From Muribaculaceae bacterium (GTDB lineage Bacteria > Bacteroidota > Bacteroidia > Bacteroidales > Muribaculaceae), in the NCBI GenBank assembly GCA_016287065.1, contig JAEEVB010000012.1, forward strand, positions 1-18,454: a stretch of DNA of 18,454 bases. Direction: 5' to 3'. Positions 8,692-15,770 of the stretch are shown piece after piece. The notes below the pieces were generated by a model. The model was not told the origin of the DNA. It saw only the letters and a program-made list of their open reading frames with translations, and searched no databases. The position numbers were made by a program, and so were the translations under genes. Position 1 is the first letter of the stretch. Each line of letters opens with the position of its first letter.

Positions 8692-9792
8692 CTACTGATT
8701 GAGTTCTTTTACAAAGAGTTTGTCGATTTGTTCTTGAATATTTGGCGCCAAGGGTGGAATGTCGTTGTTTTTTTCAAACAGACGCAGTTCCTGGATGTTC
8801 ATGTCCACCTTGTTGTCCTTGCGCAGCTGCTTGTACTCCTTCTTGTCGACATAGGAATAGGCAGTGGCATAGGACTGTGCCTGAAGCAGGAAGACCTTTC
8901 CTGTGCGCTTGAAGCGGCCCACCTTGGTGAGCTGCGACATCACGAAATCGTCATGGGTTGAGTTGCCCAGCGAGTCGGTGCGGTACACCTGGTATATGGT
9001 CTCGCTCACGCGCTGTTGTTCAAGGGTGTCAGGCTCGAAAGTCTTGCCTTTTTTCTCGGCCTTAGCCTTATTCTTGGCATTCTCGTGGTGGTAGTAGTAT
9101 TTATCCAGGTCGAACGAAACCGTGCGCAATTTCGCCTCGCGGTCCCAGTAGATGTACCCGAGCTGGCAGATGCTGTCGGCAATGATGAGTCGGCCTGTGC
9201 CGTCGTCAGTGAGCGTGAGCAGTCCCTCGTCGCGCGCCTTGAGTAGCCTCTCGTAATACGACTTCTTGGGCAACTGACAGAACTCGTCGTAGGGACCGCA
9301 AAAGCGGTCGATGAGGAAACGCAGGAAGCCACTTGAGCCTTTCGACAGGTGACGCTTCTTGGCTTTCACCTCTTTTTTGTCGAGGTCGTAGGTGTTGTCA
9401 ATCACGCCGCCGCGATAGTAAATCGGGCCTTCCTCGTCGATGTAAATGTCGCGGAAATAAGTCTGGGCATAGAGATATGGCTTGGGTTTGACCACCACTT
9501 CGGGCAAATCGTAATTGACCTCTTCGAGTGTGATTTTGCCATTCTTGATGTCGGCCAAGGCGATGGTCAGGGGTTTGTAGGCCACCTGCGCCAGGTGGAT
9601 GACGGTGTTTTTACCCACATCTTCAATCCATCCGTCAAGATCGGTACTAGTTATGTACTTGCCTTCTGAGGTGGTGACCGTTACAAAGGGAACAGGCGTC
9701 CCGTCGCTGTCGATCACTTGAATGCGTTGTGCGTGCAGCGACAAGGCTGTGACAAACAGAATAAAACCGATGAGTGATGATTTCTTTGTCAT
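8692..9792 (-). CDS. Secreted protein with carboxypeptidase-regulatory-like domain, function unknown
   Basis: This 366-residue protein has a signal peptide (residues 1-21, ending LSLHA-Q). A beta-sandwich follows at about 22-102, of the CarboxypepD regulatory-like type that precedes many TonB-dependent receptors, with the typical closing strand LPEVVV (97-102). No beta-barrel, plug or peptidase follows. The remainder is polar, rich in tyrosine and lysine (DKKEVKAKKRH near 138-148), and I do not recognise it. There is no transmembrane helix after the signal, so periplasm or outer-membrane periphery is likely. It follows the dockerin protein gene by 141 bases containing the heptamer array, has no clear promoter of its own and ends at a hairpin, so it is probably the last gene of that transcript. 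Confidence 0.8.
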   Translation of the reverse strand: MTKKSSLIGFILFVTALSLHAQRIQVIDSDGTPVPFVTVTTSEGKYITSTDLDGWIEDVGKNTVIHLAQVAYKPLTIALADIKNGKITLEEVNYDLPEVVVKPKPYLYAQTYFRDIYIDEEGPIYYRGGVIDNTYDLDKKEVKAKKRHLSKGSSGFLRFLIDRFCGPYDEFCQLPKKSYYERLLKARDEGLLTLTDDGTGRLIIADSICQLGYIYWDREAKLRTVSFDLDKYYYHHENAKNKAKAEKKGKTFEPDTLEQQRVSETIYQVYRTDSLGNSTHDDFVMSQLTKVGRFKRTGKVFLLQAQSYATAYSYVDKKEYKQLRKDNKVDMNIQELRLFEKNNDIPPLAPNIQEQIDKLFVKELNQ

Positions 9793-9822
9793 GATAGTTG
9801 TATGTTTTTTGTTAGTTTATAG

Positions 9823-9870
9823 TTTTCAGATGTCAGTTGAGGTGGATGAAAACCTTCTGACATCTGATAA
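9823..9870. repeat. Inverted repeat in the leader of the 366-residue gene
   Basis: The arm at 9823-9836 (TTTTCAGATGTCAG) and the arm at 9857-9870 (CTGACATCTGATAA) are inverted copies matching at 13 of 14 positions around a 20-base loop. The right arm consists of the first two units of the heptamer array, so the leader transcript can fold into a stem just before the start codon at 9792. Confidence 0.65.
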
Positions 9871-9926
9871 CTGATAACTGACTCCTGACATCTGATATCT
9901 GATAACTGACATCTGACATCTGATAT
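9857..9926. repeat. Tandem heptamer array, ten units of CTGAYAW
   Basis: Ten consecutive 7-base units start with CTGA without a single phase break: CTGACAT (4 copies), CTGATAA (3), CTGATAT (2) and CTGACTC (1). The array stops 7 bases before the stop codon of the adjacent gene. It resembles the short tandemly repeated heptamers known from cyanobacteria. The spacer before the next gene upstream (11814-11841) holds similar heptamers in the opposite sense. Confidence 0.85.
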
Positions 9927-9929
9927 CTC

Positions 9930-9945
9930 AGCATCAGCTGATGCT
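9930..9945. repeat. Perfect 16-base palindrome over a stop codon
   Basis: AGCATCAGCTGATGCT reads the same on both strands and includes the last codons and TGA stop of the gene at 9934-11802. The equivalent spot of the neighbouring gene has the imperfect form GCATCAAGTGATGC. Confidence 0.8.
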
Positions 9946-11802
9946 CAGGATAATGTTGACGAGGGCGGTGACGTCCGAGACGTTTAACTTGCTGTTGCCG
10001 TTTATGTCGCCACGGTCCATGTCTTTGGGGATGACATTCAGAATCATGTTGATGAGAGTGGTAACATCACTCACATTCACCTTGCCGTCGCCGTTCACAT
10101 CGCCGCGCAGTTTGTTGCTGCCGATGACAACTCGGGTGGCGACATTGTTGCTGGCATCACAAACAGCAGCATTATAGAAATGACCTCCTTCGGGTTCAAT
10201 GAAACTCAGGCCATCTTCCAGCTCCAAGTCACCCATGCCCAGTATTGCACCTTGGGAGCCAGTGGCAAGCACATTAGTCCCGCTTCCCTTGACAACCAAT
10301 TTGGTATTGCTTGCCGAGGATGAATAGATTCCATTTGTGCCTTTAACTACCAGGTTGTGGACATTATTGAACGTAACGGTCTTACCACCTTGAATGGCGA
10401 TGCCAGCCCGTCGCCCTTGTATCGCAAGTGTGTCACCTCCTGTTAGTGTAGTGTTGGCCAACACCATCCCAACCACATCAGAGGCATTTGGCGTCACTAA
10501 GATGCTGTTAGTACCCTTCAGGCTGATGGTCATTCCATCTATGTTACTTCTTATGCACGCTTTGTTAAGCACCGCACCACAAGTCAACCTGGCATTAACA
10601 AGCGTCAGCGTTTTGCTCGATGCAGCATATTTTACCGTGCCGCTCAAGCCAGTAATGCCACTAAGGTCGTTACAGTTCTTGGCAGTAACCTGTATGTCAT
10701 TGATCCACAGGTCATAGACTTCACCGGTTAAATAGCCAGGATAACTAGGTCCGCCATCAATGCGGGCATAATCCTTATTAACATGGTTAGAATCAAAGGT
10801 AGTTCCTGCACCACCCTCCAACGAATAGCATTGGAAGAACATATCATCTGAAAATACCACCCTATCTGTGCTCCATTCGCTACTCACTTTCACGGTCTTA
10901 AGCTGGCGGCTTCTATCGAACATGCCATTCATGTTGGCCACTTTTGATGTGTTAAAACTGCACAAGTCAAGGTTCTCTAAAGAGGCACAACCAGAAAACA
11001 TATGATCCATATGAATCACATTAGAGGTGTTAAAACTGCTGAGGTTGAGATTGCTTAGTTTTTCGCACCACGAGAACATACTCCCCATTTCTTCCACTTT
11101 AGATGTGTCGAAGTGGCTCAAATCAAGACTGGTGAGATTATCACAATCATCAAACATGGCCCACATATTAACAACGTTGCTGGTGTTGAAACTACTTATG
11201 TTTAAATTTGACAAGCTCTCACAATTATTGAACATGCTTTTCATAGTGGTCACACTTGATGTGTTGAAATTGCTCAAGTCAAGACTGGTGAGTTTTTTAC
11301 AGTTAGCGAACATGGCAGTCATATCGGTAACATTTGAAGTGTTAAAGCTGCTCACATCAAGTGATGTCAAATTTTCGCAACCACTGAACATGAAGAACAT
11401 ATTGGTCACCTTTTCTGTGTCGAAACTGCTAAGGTTAAGGTTTGTCAGATTCTTGCAATCATCGAACATATACATCATATTAACCACCTGACTGGTGTTA
11501 AGGTAATTTAATCCCGTGATGGTGGTGAGGTTTTCCATTTTGTAAAACCAGTAATTGGTAATGGTGGGGCGTGCCTGCGCAAATGATGAGTCGAAGATCA
11601 CTCGCGTTACATCGACATAGGTGCCATCATAGTACCAACTGGGATATCCGATTCCTGTATTTAGGCTATAAGCCTCGTTGGGTTTTGTGCCGTAGTAGAA
11701 GGTGAGTGTAGTGTTGCTTGAGGAATAAACTACGTAAGGTTCAGCCGCCCACGCTGCCATGCAGGCTGTTATTGTCACTAAGAGAAGAAATAACCGTTTC
11801 AT
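9934..11802 (-). CDS. BspA-type leucine-rich repeat surface protein with C-terminal dockerin
   Basis: This 622-residue secreted protein is probably a surface adhesin or binding protein. The start at 11802 opens a signal peptide (MKRLFLLLVTI, cleavage near AWA-A, residue 19-20); the frame extends to 11856, but that would overlap the preceding gene and bury the signal. Order: N-terminal cap (about 21-91), eight LRR units of the BspA/DUF285 type (92-300) of the form LxxLxLSxFNTSxVxxMxxMFxxC, a capping motif ending in GYLTG (to about 360), a beta-rich module beginning YDLWIN (363-564), and a dockerin-like pair (565-622). The first dockerin loop, DVNGDGKVNVSD, is canonical; the second, DINGNSKLNVSD, has lost the Asp at position 5. 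BspA relatives bind fibronectin and fibrinogen in oral Bacteroidetes; whether this one does is unknown. It lies 50 bases after the 1283-residue gene. Confidence 0.88.
   Translation of the reverse strand: MKRLFLLLVTITACMAAWAAEPYVVYSSSNTTLTFYYGTKPNEAYSLNTGIGYPSWYYDGTYVDVTRVIFDSSFAQARPTITNYWFYKMENLTTITGLNYLNTSQVVNMMYMFDDCKNLTNLNLSSFDTEKVTNMFFMFSGCENLTSLDVSSFNTSNVTDMTAMFANCKKLTSLDLSNFNTSSVTTMKSMFNNCESLSNLNISSFNTSNVVNMWAMFDDCDNLTSLDLSHFDTSKVEEMGSMFSWCEKLSNLNLSSFNTSNVIHMDHMFSGCASLENLDLCSFNTSKVANMNGMFDRSRQLKTVKVSSEWSTDRVVFSDDMFFQCYSLEGGAGTTFDSNHVNKDYARIDGGPSYPGYLTGEVYDLWINDIQVTAKNCNDLSGITGLSGTVKYAASSKTLTLVNARLTCGAVLNKACIRSNIDGMTISLKGTNSILVTPNASDVVGMVLANTTLTGGDTLAIQGRRAGIAIQGGKTVTFNNVHNLVVKGTNGIYSSSASNTKLVVKGSGTNVLATGSQGAILGMGDLELEDGLSFIEPEGGHFYNAAVCDASNNVATRVVIGSNKLRGDVNGDGKVNVSDVTTLINMILNVIPKDMDRGDINGNSKLNVSDVTALVNIILSIS
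10903..11529 (-). repeat. Eight imperfect 78-base repeats encoding LRR units
   Basis: This segment encodes residues 92-300: one 27-residue and seven 26-residue units. Protein units are strongly conserved, but the DNA copies have diverged more than in the paralogue at 16737-17684. Confidence 0.8.
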
Positions 11803-11813
11803 ATTAATTTTGT

Positions 11814-11841
11814 TTTTGAGATTACAGTTTTCAGTTATCAA
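11814..11841. repeat. Four heptamer-like units in a gene leader
   Basis: On the minus strand the leader of the gene starting at 11802 reads TTGATAA, CTGAAAA, CTGTAAT, CTCAAAA in unbroken 7-base phase. These are degenerate relatives of the CTGAYAW units at 9857-9926. Confidence 0.5.
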
Positions 11842-11852
11842 ACATCTCAGCA

Positions 11853-14800
11853 TCAAGTGATGCCCAAAATGATGTTAATCAGGGCGGTCACGTCGGTCAC
11901 GTTTATCTTGTCGTCGCCGTTAATGTCGCCGCGGGCCATGTCCTTGGGGATGATTCCGAGAATCATGTTGACGAGGGCAGTCACGTCGCTCACGTTCACC
12001 TTGCCATCGCCATTCACGTCGCCACGCAGGAAGATCGGATTGCCGTTGATGCTCACCCACGCGTTTTTGACTATGTTGCCACTAGCATCTCCAATGAAGT
12101 AGGATTCCAAGGCGTCGTAGTAAACAGGTTTGCCTCCTTGTGGTTCGGTGATAGTGCCAACAAATCCATCACGGTAGCCCACCGATGCAAATTTGCCAAA
12201 GCCTCTGAGTTGGGCATCAGGGCTGTTGACGCTTAGACGTCCAAACGACAATGCTCCTATACCATATGAGGAATTGTTGCTTGCACTCACCTTCACCGAT
12301 TCTTCGATGGTAATATCCTTGTATCCTGCAAGAGCAACGGTAAGCCCCGAACTACCTGTCGATGTTACCTTTAGTTCTCCATCACCAGCTATGTTGGCCG
12401 ATTCAACGAGTGAAACAGCCTCGCTTGGCGCCGACAGTTTATTGGTGCCTACAACGTTAATAATCAGATTCGGCATTTCGCTCTTGAGAGCGGCTTGCGA
12501 GTCACTGTTGCTTGTGATGGTTGCTCCGTTAAGTGTGAGTGCACCACTCTGCGAGGTGCCAGAATAGCTCACGGTGCCGTCGCCTATCACATCTTCGGCA
12601 TTGAACGAGTTTACCTGATTGCCGTTAACCCACAGGTTGTAGTTCTCGCCGCCCACAGTGATGGTGGCAGTGGCGGTGACATCGGTTTCGAGGGCGCCCA
12701 CGGTGATGGTGGCGGTGGCACCCAGAGGCGCATCCTCGGGCACGGTCACGAAAACCTTATGGGTGCCGCCACCGTCCCAGCGCACGGTTGCCACGCTCTC
12801 ATCGCTGCTGGTGAAAGTCTTGTTGACATAGTCCTCTTGCCAGACTTCGTCGGGTGTGCTGATGACGCTGAACTCTTCCGTGCCGCCTGGGTCAACAGTG
12901 GCCTCGGTGTGGTCGAGCGTGAGGCCAGTGAGTTCACGCTTGACGATATTCACTTTTAATGACCCCCAACCATAGGTGGCACCGTTAATCTTATGAGCCA
13001 CGGTGAAGTAATAGGTGTGGTTCTCGAGCATGTAAGACTGGGTCGATGCTATCATGTTGATGGTGCGTTTCTCCTTGTCGACGGTGAACGAGGGTCGGCG
13101 GTTCTGCTGCCCGGCGACGCTGGGGAACGGACCTTGCACGTTGCTGTAGGTCACCGTCACATCGCCCGTGAGTGAGGCGCGTTGCGGGAACACCGCAAAG
13201 GGAATGCCTTCCACATTCTCCCACTTGTGTGCCTCTACAATCTCGCCATTATTGACGAGCAGGGTGTAGGGTGTGAAGTTGCCGTTATCGTCACTCACAT
13301 TCAGGTAAAGCGGTGTGGTTGCAATAAGGTCATCTGGACCGCCGTTGTCGGGATAAAGGCTTATGTTCACCACGGGCAGGTCACTTTGAGTGAGCAAAGG
13401 CTTCACATACACCGTCTTGTAGCGGGTGTTGGCGTTGAGCGGCGTGGTGCAGGCTGAGTTGGCATAGAGTGCGCACATATTGGTGTTGTAAGGTGCCCCG
13501 TAGTACCCGATGTTGAAGTCCTGCCCTCGGATGCCCTCAAAGTCGGTGGCATTGCTCGGAAGCGGGTTGATGGTCACCTTGAGCACGCCGCTCTTGAGTG
13601 TGGTGTAGGTGACGTGTCCATTATAGTATTCCATATCTGCAAAATTGCCGCTGCCCACTGCAGTGACGTCGAGCTTGAGTCCTGAGGTCACGGTGATGCT
13701 GTTGTCGAGCAGGATTGAGGCATGTGCGTGCTCATATCCCGGCAGCGTAGAGATGGTCTCCTTGCATCGCGTCACCACATAGTTGATCTGCCCTAAATAA
13801 CAGTTGGTGATTGACAGCGTGGAGCCGGTGGGCTTGTAGGAATTTTGCCACCAGCTAGCTTCATTTGGTGTGTTGAGGAACTGGTTGAACTGCGCTTCCG
13901 AGAGCAGGATGTATTCCTGGTTGGTGCGTGCGTTGCTCACCCTGATGCCTCCCGAAAGGAACGACAACACGGGCTTTACCGGGTGGTTCCAATTCTCTAA
14001 CTTGCTCACATAGTATTGCCGTGACTGCAGCGAGCCTTCGTAGCCGTCAAGTTCCACCTCGACAGTGTAGTAGCAGTTCACGTCCTGCTCGGTGAAGGTG
14101 TAGCTCCAGTTCCAGTTCCCATTGGTGGTATCGGCTTGTTCCTCGACTAGAACGGTGCGTGTTCCTGTGCTGGGGTTACGCTTCACGAGCTTGACGACGG
14201 GTCTTCCGTCGGCATCAGGGAAGTGGGAGTAAGGCTCAAGCGGAGCCAGGTTCAGCAGCAATGTGTCACCCGGTGTCACATGCTTGGTGCTTGTCATTCC
14301 TGACGGTTGCAGCAGGAATGGATTGTTGACGCCGGTCATGTTTTGGATGTGAGGCACCCCCAGTCTCACATAGTTGAATGGAGAGCCGTCAGGCAAGCCG
14401 AAATAGTATATGTCAGCATTTATCATAACCCAAGGGTCCCTTCTTTTCAGCAACTTCCCGCTGAATAAGCCTTCTTGCCCGGGTATCGAGCCGGTTATAG
14501 CAGTGGGGCGCTGTAGATTGATGATATGGTTGTAGCTATAGGTGTCCACTTGGGCGAGGAAAGGAAAGCCACTGTCTGTAAAAGAGCTAGGCATATAGTT
14601 GCTGCCTTTATAGGCGTATGACTCAAAGGAGCAGCCTGCATGCGGCGAGATGTTGATTATCGGTATCCTTATGGGAAACTGGCCGCCGCGAGCCACAAGT
14701 TTGCCTCCTTTGAGGTCAAGATAAATAGCCTCGATAGCATAGCGTGCGTTAAGAACGACTTCATTCAACTCGCCGTCCAAGGTGACTCTACCGTATTGGC

Positions 14801-15704
14801 CATTCGAAAAAAGTGCACAATATCGGCCTTTAGCTTTTACCTTGGCATTTGTTATGTTAATATGAAAGCCTGTAATGGCTATGTAAGGATAAGCATAGAC
14901 TTCGAGCGAACAATTCGATATGTTTACAGAATTATTGCATTTTATGCTGGAATAGAATTCTGTAGCGTCACATAATTCATCGTCAGGATGGCTTTCGGTC
15001 ACATAGATTTTCCCGCCTGTGAAGTCGATTGATTGGGCATGAATAGTATAAGGGCCAGAAGTGGTGTTTATCAAGTTGAAGTATCCACCTGAAATCTGGA
15101 ACTCTCCAATGCCCTTGAGAGGTCCCCTCACATACACGTAGCTGTTGTCGCCAGAGATTGAAAACTTTTTAACCTCGCCATCCACAGCAGCCGTAGGTGA
15201 CTCGAAAGTGGCCGCACCGTTTGAGATAGCGATATTCACATTCTCAGAGTTGGAGTGGATGGCGCTTTCGGCATAAGACTGAAACCTTGCAGAGCCGTTC
15301 CACACCAGCAGTTGCCCGCTGTTAAGTACCAGCGCATGTTTGTGAGCCTGGACGATAACAGATCCGGAACCGCGGATTTCAACCCCCCCCCAGATAGTCA
15401 TGGCGTTCCTGCTGGCGTCGTCCTGCTCAATGTCGAAGCGGTGGCCATTGCTTATGATGGTCACTTTACCCCAAGAGTAAATCTCTTTGATGCTCAAATT
15501 CTCATTAATGATGAGAGTCGCATCGCCGTTGAAAAACACATGCTTGCCACTACAAACGGAAGCCAGATACGAGGAAGTGTATTCTCCTCCCTCAAGTTCC
15601 ACGTATTCGTAGGCATGTGCCACAACCGGGCTCAGCAGCATTAATATAACGGTCACCAGCCAGGCTGGCAGCCATGTGCGTTTTCTTGATTTTGTTGTTT
15701 TCAT
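11853..15704 (-). CDS. Large secreted mosaic protein: beta-helix, Ig-like segments, shared module, dockerin
   Basis: This is a 1283-residue secreted protein of unknown role. The signal peptide covers residues 1-31 (basic start, long hydrophobic core, cleavage after AHA). Residues about 35-400 are short repeating beta-strands with many G, N, S and V/I steps, as in right-handed beta-helix or carbohydrate-binding solenoids. About 480-580 and 780-920 are beta-rich and look like Ig-like segments. About 920-1020 resembles a bacterial Ig (Big2) domain (LTGLTLDHTEATVDPGG). The module opening YNLWVNGNQV (1022-1225) is shared with the two LRR neighbours, and the dockerin pair (1226-1283) has loops DVNGDGKVNVSD and DINGDDKINVTD, both complete. 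No catalytic motif is recognisable; a polysaccharide-binding or adhesive structural role is inference. It lies between the two LRR genes with gaps of 66 and 50 bases, implying one transcript. A nine-G run at codons 105-108 makes the frame slippage-prone. Confidence 0.85.
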   Translation of the reverse strand: MKTTKSRKRTWLPAWLVTVILMLLSPVVAHAYEYVELEGGEYTSSYLASVCSGKHVFFNGDATLIINENLSIKEIYSWGKVTIISNGHRFDIEQDDASRNAMTIWGGVEIRGSGSVIVQAHKHALVLNSGQLLVWNGSARFQSYAESAIHSNSENVNIAISNGAATFESPTAAVDGEVKKFSISGDNSYVYVRGPLKGIGEFQISGGYFNLINTTSGPYTIHAQSIDFTGGKIYVTESHPDDELCDATEFYSSIKCNNSVNISNCSLEVYAYPYIAITGFHINITNAKVKAKGRYCALFSNGQYGRVTLDGELNEVVLNARYAIEAIYLDLKGGKLVARGGQFPIRIPIINISPHAGCSFESYAYKGSNYMPSSFTDSGFPFLAQVDTYSYNHIINLQRPTAITGSIPGQEGLFSGKLLKRRDPWVMINADIYYFGLPDGSPFNYVRLGVPHIQNMTGVNNPFLLQPSGMTSTKHVTPGDTLLLNLAPLEPYSHFPDADGRPVVKLVKRNPSTGTRTVLVEEQADTTNGNWNWSYTFTEQDVNCYYTVEVELDGYEGSLQSRQYYVSKLENWNHPVKPVLSFLSGGIRVSNARTNQEYILLSEAQFNQFLNTPNEASWWQNSYKPTGSTLSITNCYLGQINYVVTRCKETISTLPGYEHAHASILLDNSITVTSGLKLDVTAVGSGNFADMEYYNGHVTYTTLKSGVLKVTINPLPSNATDFEGIRGQDFNIGYYGAPYNTNMCALYANSACTTPLNANTRYKTVYVKPLLTQSDLPVVNISLYPDNGGPDDLIATTPLYLNVSDDNGNFTPYTLLVNNGEIVEAHKWENVEGIPFAVFPQRASLTGDVTVTYSNVQGPFPSVAGQQNRRPSFTVDKEKRTINMIASTQSYMLENHTYYFTVAHKINGATYGWGSLKVNIVKRELTGLTLDHTEATVDPGGTEEFSVISTPDEVWQEDYVNKTFTSSDESVATVRWDGGGTHKVFVTVPEDAPLGATATITVGALETDVTATATITVGGENYNLWVNGNQVNSFNAEDVIGDGTVSYSGTSQSGALTLNGATITSNSDSQAALKSEMPNLIINVVGTNKLSAPSEAVSLVESANIAGDGELKVTSTGSSGLTVALAGYKDITIEESVKVSASNNSSYGIGALSFGRLSVNSPDAQLRGFGKFASVGYRDGFVGTITEPQGGKPVYYDALESYFIGDASGNIVKNAWVSINGNPIFLRGDVNGDGKVNVSDVTALVNMILGIIPKDMARGDINGDDKINVTDVTALINIILGIT
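15383..15391 (-). repeat. Nine-G homopolymer in coding sequence
   Basis: The minus strand has nine consecutive G spanning codons W105 to V108 of the 1283-residue protein (MTIWGGVEI). It is the longest homopolymer I noticed in coding sequence here. A gain or loss of one base would shift the frame early in the gene. Confidence 0.85.
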
Positions 15705-15770
15705 AATGATGTGGTTTTTATGATGTATTCTTGGTTTTGAGAGTCCCCGGTGGTTTCAAGGTATAACTTC

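Noticed and set aside
9857..9926. CRISPR-like array
   Set aside because: The units are only 7 bases with no spacers and no cas genes.
11803..11856. Upstream start for the 622-residue LRR protein
   Set aside because: It would overlap the preceding stop codon and put 18 polar residues before the signal peptide that its paralogue also begins with.
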